DNA from: Dysidea avara
Taxonomy: Eukaryota; Porifera; Demospongiae; Dictyoceratida; Dysideidae
Direction: 5' to 3'
Length of the DNA stretch: 64,000 nucleotides
Assembly: GCF_963678975.1 (NCBI RefSeq)
Contig: NC_089281.1
Coordinates: forward strand, 7,713,277-7,777,276
Both the position numbers and the translations under genes were made by a program. The notes beneath the pieces were generated by a model. The model was not told where the DNA came from. It searched no databases and saw only the letters and a list, made by a program, of their open reading frames with translations. Positions 61,760 through 64,000 of the stretch are shown piece by piece; the stretch's first letter is position 1, and every line of letters begins with the position of its first letter.

Positions 61760-62395
61760 ATATTGCATTACAAGTTATTCTGTAGGGAGTTCAGCTACAA
61801 ACAAGTCACCCTGTAGTCAGATCAGCTAGAAGAAGATACCTAATAGAGAGTTCAGCTACAAAGTAACCATCATGTAGAGAGTTCAGCTGCAAACAAATCA
61901 CCCTATAGAGAATTCACCTACAAACAAATTGCCCTGTAGAGAGATCAGCTAGAAGAAGTTACCTTGTAGAGAGTTCAGTTACAAAGAAACCATCGTGTAG
62001 AGAGTTCAGCTGCAAACAAATCTCCCAGTAGAAAGTTGTGCTATGAACAGATCACCCTGTAGAGAGTTCAGTTAGAAACAAGTCATCCTGTAGAGAGATC
62101 AGCTAGAAGAAGTCACCTCGTAGAGAATTCAGCTACAAAGAAACCACCATGTAAGAATTCAGCTGCAAACAAATCACCTGTAAAGAGTTCAGCTAGAAAG
62201 AAGTCACCCTGTAGAGAGATCAGCTAGAAACAAGTCACCCTGTAGAGAGTTCAGCTAGAAGAATTACATTGTAGAGAGTTCAGCTACAAAGAAACTACCA
62301 TGTAGAGAGTTCAGCTGCAAATAAATCGCCCTGTAGAGAATTCAGCTACCAACAAATCACCCTGTAGAAAGATCAGCTAGAAGAAGTTACTTTGT
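61760..62395. repeat. 31-bp minisatellite, main block
   Basis: About 20 units of the type CCTGTAGAGAGTTCAGCTAC plus AAACAAATCAC, with variants (GAGATCAGCTAGAAGAAGTT). The array restarts at 63362 after a LINE insertion. Confidence 0.92.
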
Positions 62396-62427
62396 TTAAT
62401 TTAATTTAATTATTGCTTTACAGAATT

Positions 62428-62530
62428 AGTCTCGTGCCCAGACCGCTTTTTTTCTTTTTGTGTGGGGGCGGAGAAAAAAGGTTTCTCCGCCCCCACACAA
62501 TAAGAAAAAAGCGGTCTGGGCACAAGACTA
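62428..62530. mobile_element. 103-bp hairpin MITE in the LINE 3' region, 10-bp duplication
   Basis: AGTCTCGTGCCCAGACCGC is mirrored by GCGGTCTGGGCACAAGACT. The arms continue through T/A tracts and GTGTGGGGGCGGAGAAA. TTACAGAATT stands on both sides (62418-62427, 62531-62540). Confidence 0.82.
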
Positions 62531-62676
62531 TTACAGAATTGGAATTACATACAGTAGAGGCTATAGTGATTACAGAGACATACAATTCTGAAGGACTACC
62601 AGTGTCCTGCACTGGTAGCCTAGAGCACTAATTACTTAACTACAAAAACTATACATGCATACATTTATAATAATTA

Positions 62677-63361
62677 CAAATAATTATAGTTGGTTGGTGC
62701 AGGAGTCTTGGAGCAGCGGGTACAAGGACACAGGTAATGAAAAGTACAGGGGGTATTATCAAAGTTAGCTAAAAAATGATTCCATAAAAATGCTTTCAAC
62801 TTTGGTTTGATTACATCTAGTGATTGAGATAGGTCAATTATTGGTAAAGAGTTCCATAATCTTGGTAAACGATAAAAATATGAGTTCATGATAGGGTTGA
62901 TATGAGCTGTCTTGGGGTATAACTTTGTGCCAGCAGATCTTGTTGAACCTGTAGTAAAGTTGGTGTAGTTCAAGATGTCAAATTTGTCTGATGGATTTTT
63001 GATGGATTTGATGAAGAATAATATGTCGGCAATTTCGTAAATGTACATTAGTGGCAACATACCAGTTTGTATTAGCCTTGTTTTATAGTCTGATTGATAG
63101 TTTGATAATATGAATTTAGTGGCTCTTCGTTGGACTTTCTCAAGTGATTCAATGTCTTTTAACAGGTATGGCCTCCACAGTGGGGAACAATACAGTAGTT
63201 TTGATCTAACTAGAGTGATATACAAAGATTTTCTGGCCTGGGGACAATTGGAGTCCTTGAAGACCCTACGCAATAAGCCAAGAGATTTATAGGCATTAGA
63301 AGAAATCATTTCATAGTGTGCTTGCCATGTTAGCGAATTAGTAAAAATAATCCCAAGGTCT
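62677..63361 (-). pseudogene. C-terminal fragment of LINE reverse transcriptase
   Basis: Open for about 228 codons to a stop at the left end. SLTWQAHYEMISSNAYKSLG, LVRSKLLYCSPLWRP, LEKVQRRATKFIL and RLPRLWNSLP are the usual thumb and C-terminal blocks that follow the catalytic domain. The catalytic YADD part is missing because the element is 5'-truncated. Confidence 0.85.
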
Positions 63362-63455
63362 TAGAGAGTTCAGCTACAAACAAGTCATCCGGTAGAGAGA
63401 TCAGCTGGAAGGATCACCTTGTAGAGAGTTCAGCTACAAAGAAATCACCCTGCTT
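63362..63455. repeat. 31-bp minisatellite, right block
   Basis: Three further units of the same sequence (TAGAGAGTTCAGCTACAAAC). The left and right blocks would form one array without the inserted LINE. Confidence 0.9.
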
Positions 63456-63547
63456 CATCTTTTCTTCTTCCTGTGGTAAAGAAAAAAATGATAGGTTAAA
63501 AAGCCCTATGCCGGCTTTGGGGTATACAAATACAAAAAGAAGTGAAA

Positions 63548-63907
63548 TCTAATCCAAAACAGCCAAGCTGTAAAAAAAGAGTGCAGCCCTCAGAAAGGCT
63601 ATGGTGAAAAAAGATGTGAAATCCAAGGTGGCGGCCAAGAAATGGCTGTGACGGTAGGTTAATGGTAAAAATTTTAATAACAACAATTCAGGTGAATTTT
63701 GTGCCAAGATTTTAATAACGACAATTCATGTGAATTTTGTGCCAAGACCAAGTGGCACCAAATTCACCTGAATTGTTGTTATTAAAATTTTTACCATTAA
63801 CCTACCGTCACAGCCATTTCTTGGCCGCCACCTTGGATTTCAAATCTTTCCATAGCCTCTGAGGGTCGCACTCTTTTTTTACAGCTTGGCTGTTTTGGAT
63901 TAGATAG
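63548..63907. mobile_element. Foldback element of 360 bp with about 165-bp arms
   Basis: TCTAATCCAAAACAGCCAAG ... CCAAGGTGGCGGCCAAGAAA ... GTAGGTTAATGGTAAAAATT on the left is mirrored almost base for base on the right. The loop holds a second partial copy of the AATTCAGGTGAATTTTGTGC motif. Confidence 0.85.
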
Positions 63908-63950
63908 TATATACTACGAGTACGATATACGTACCGTAGTATATAATATC
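63906..63950. repeat. Short palindrome next to the foldback element
   Basis: TAGTATATACTACGAGTACG pairs with CGTACCGTAGTATATAAT around GATATA. Confidence 0.55.
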
Positions 63951-64000
63951 TATGATCAAAACAACAAACTCTGGACATAGACTCACATCACTGAGGCCCC

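Larger units (their letters stand above)
62396..63361 (-). mobile_element. 5'-truncated non-LTR retrotransposon (LINE) insertion
   Basis: The element holds the C-terminal part of a reverse-transcriptase protein and ends at its 3' side in AATTA repeats (62396-62412), as CR1/Rex/jockey-like LINEs do. It is inserted in the minisatellite. Confidence 0.8.

Noticed and set aside
61760-62395. CRISPR-like array
   Set aside because: The units are contiguous, diverged 31-bp minisatellite repeats without unique spacers, in an animal genome.

Overview
The window looks like nuclear DNA of a demosponge-like animal, about 37% GC by eye. Genes are broken into many short exons with GT-AG introns, some only about 55 bp long, and the introns and spacers are packed with small palindromic transposons. 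The organism call is an inference from gene structure, protein character and repeat style; no rRNA, tRNA or other taxon marker was found.

Four animal genes, all on the minus strand, fill most of the window. From low to high coordinates they are: (1) a leishmanolysin-type (M8) metallopeptidase, gene A, 2794-13800, whose last exons seem to lie beyond the left edge; (2) its tandem paralogue, gene B, 15848-29243, complete in 16 exons; (3) a FIG4-type Sac phosphoinositide phosphatase, 29792-37280, 20 exons, 851 aa; (4) a TRPA-type ankyrin-repeat cation channel, 37494-60799, 19 exons, 1085 aa. Exon phases match at every join given. The two peptidases are secreted proteins: signal peptide, propeptide ending in a furin site, HExxH zinc site, furin-like cysteine-rich repeats and (in B) a C-terminal beta-sandwich-like domain. 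FIG4 acts on PI(3,5)P2 at endosomes. The TRPA-like protein is a membrane channel. FIG4 and the channel are head to tail with 213 bp between stop and start.

The most striking region is the 9.2-kb channel intron at 44675-53835. It holds a hAT-type element (44845-53622, perfect 8-bp target duplication) and, nested inside that, a 6.06-kb P-superfamily element (46592-52647, perfect 7-bp target duplication). The P-like element carries a decayed plus-strand transposase gene and a convergent minus-strand gene for an unrecognised basic protein of about 400-460 aa. Tiny 40-50-bp palindromic elements that look like fused ends of the same family sit in three of the transposase introns and in an intron of peptidase gene A.

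Other repeats include pogo-like MITEs with TA duplications and a relic pogo-like transposase, a hAT relic with a BED finger, a MITE family with AGGGATC ends, a hAT MITE whose empty site survives in a neighbouring duplicate, a 31-bp minisatellite split by a 5'-truncated LINE, a large foldback element at the right end, and two long CA/GT microsatellites.
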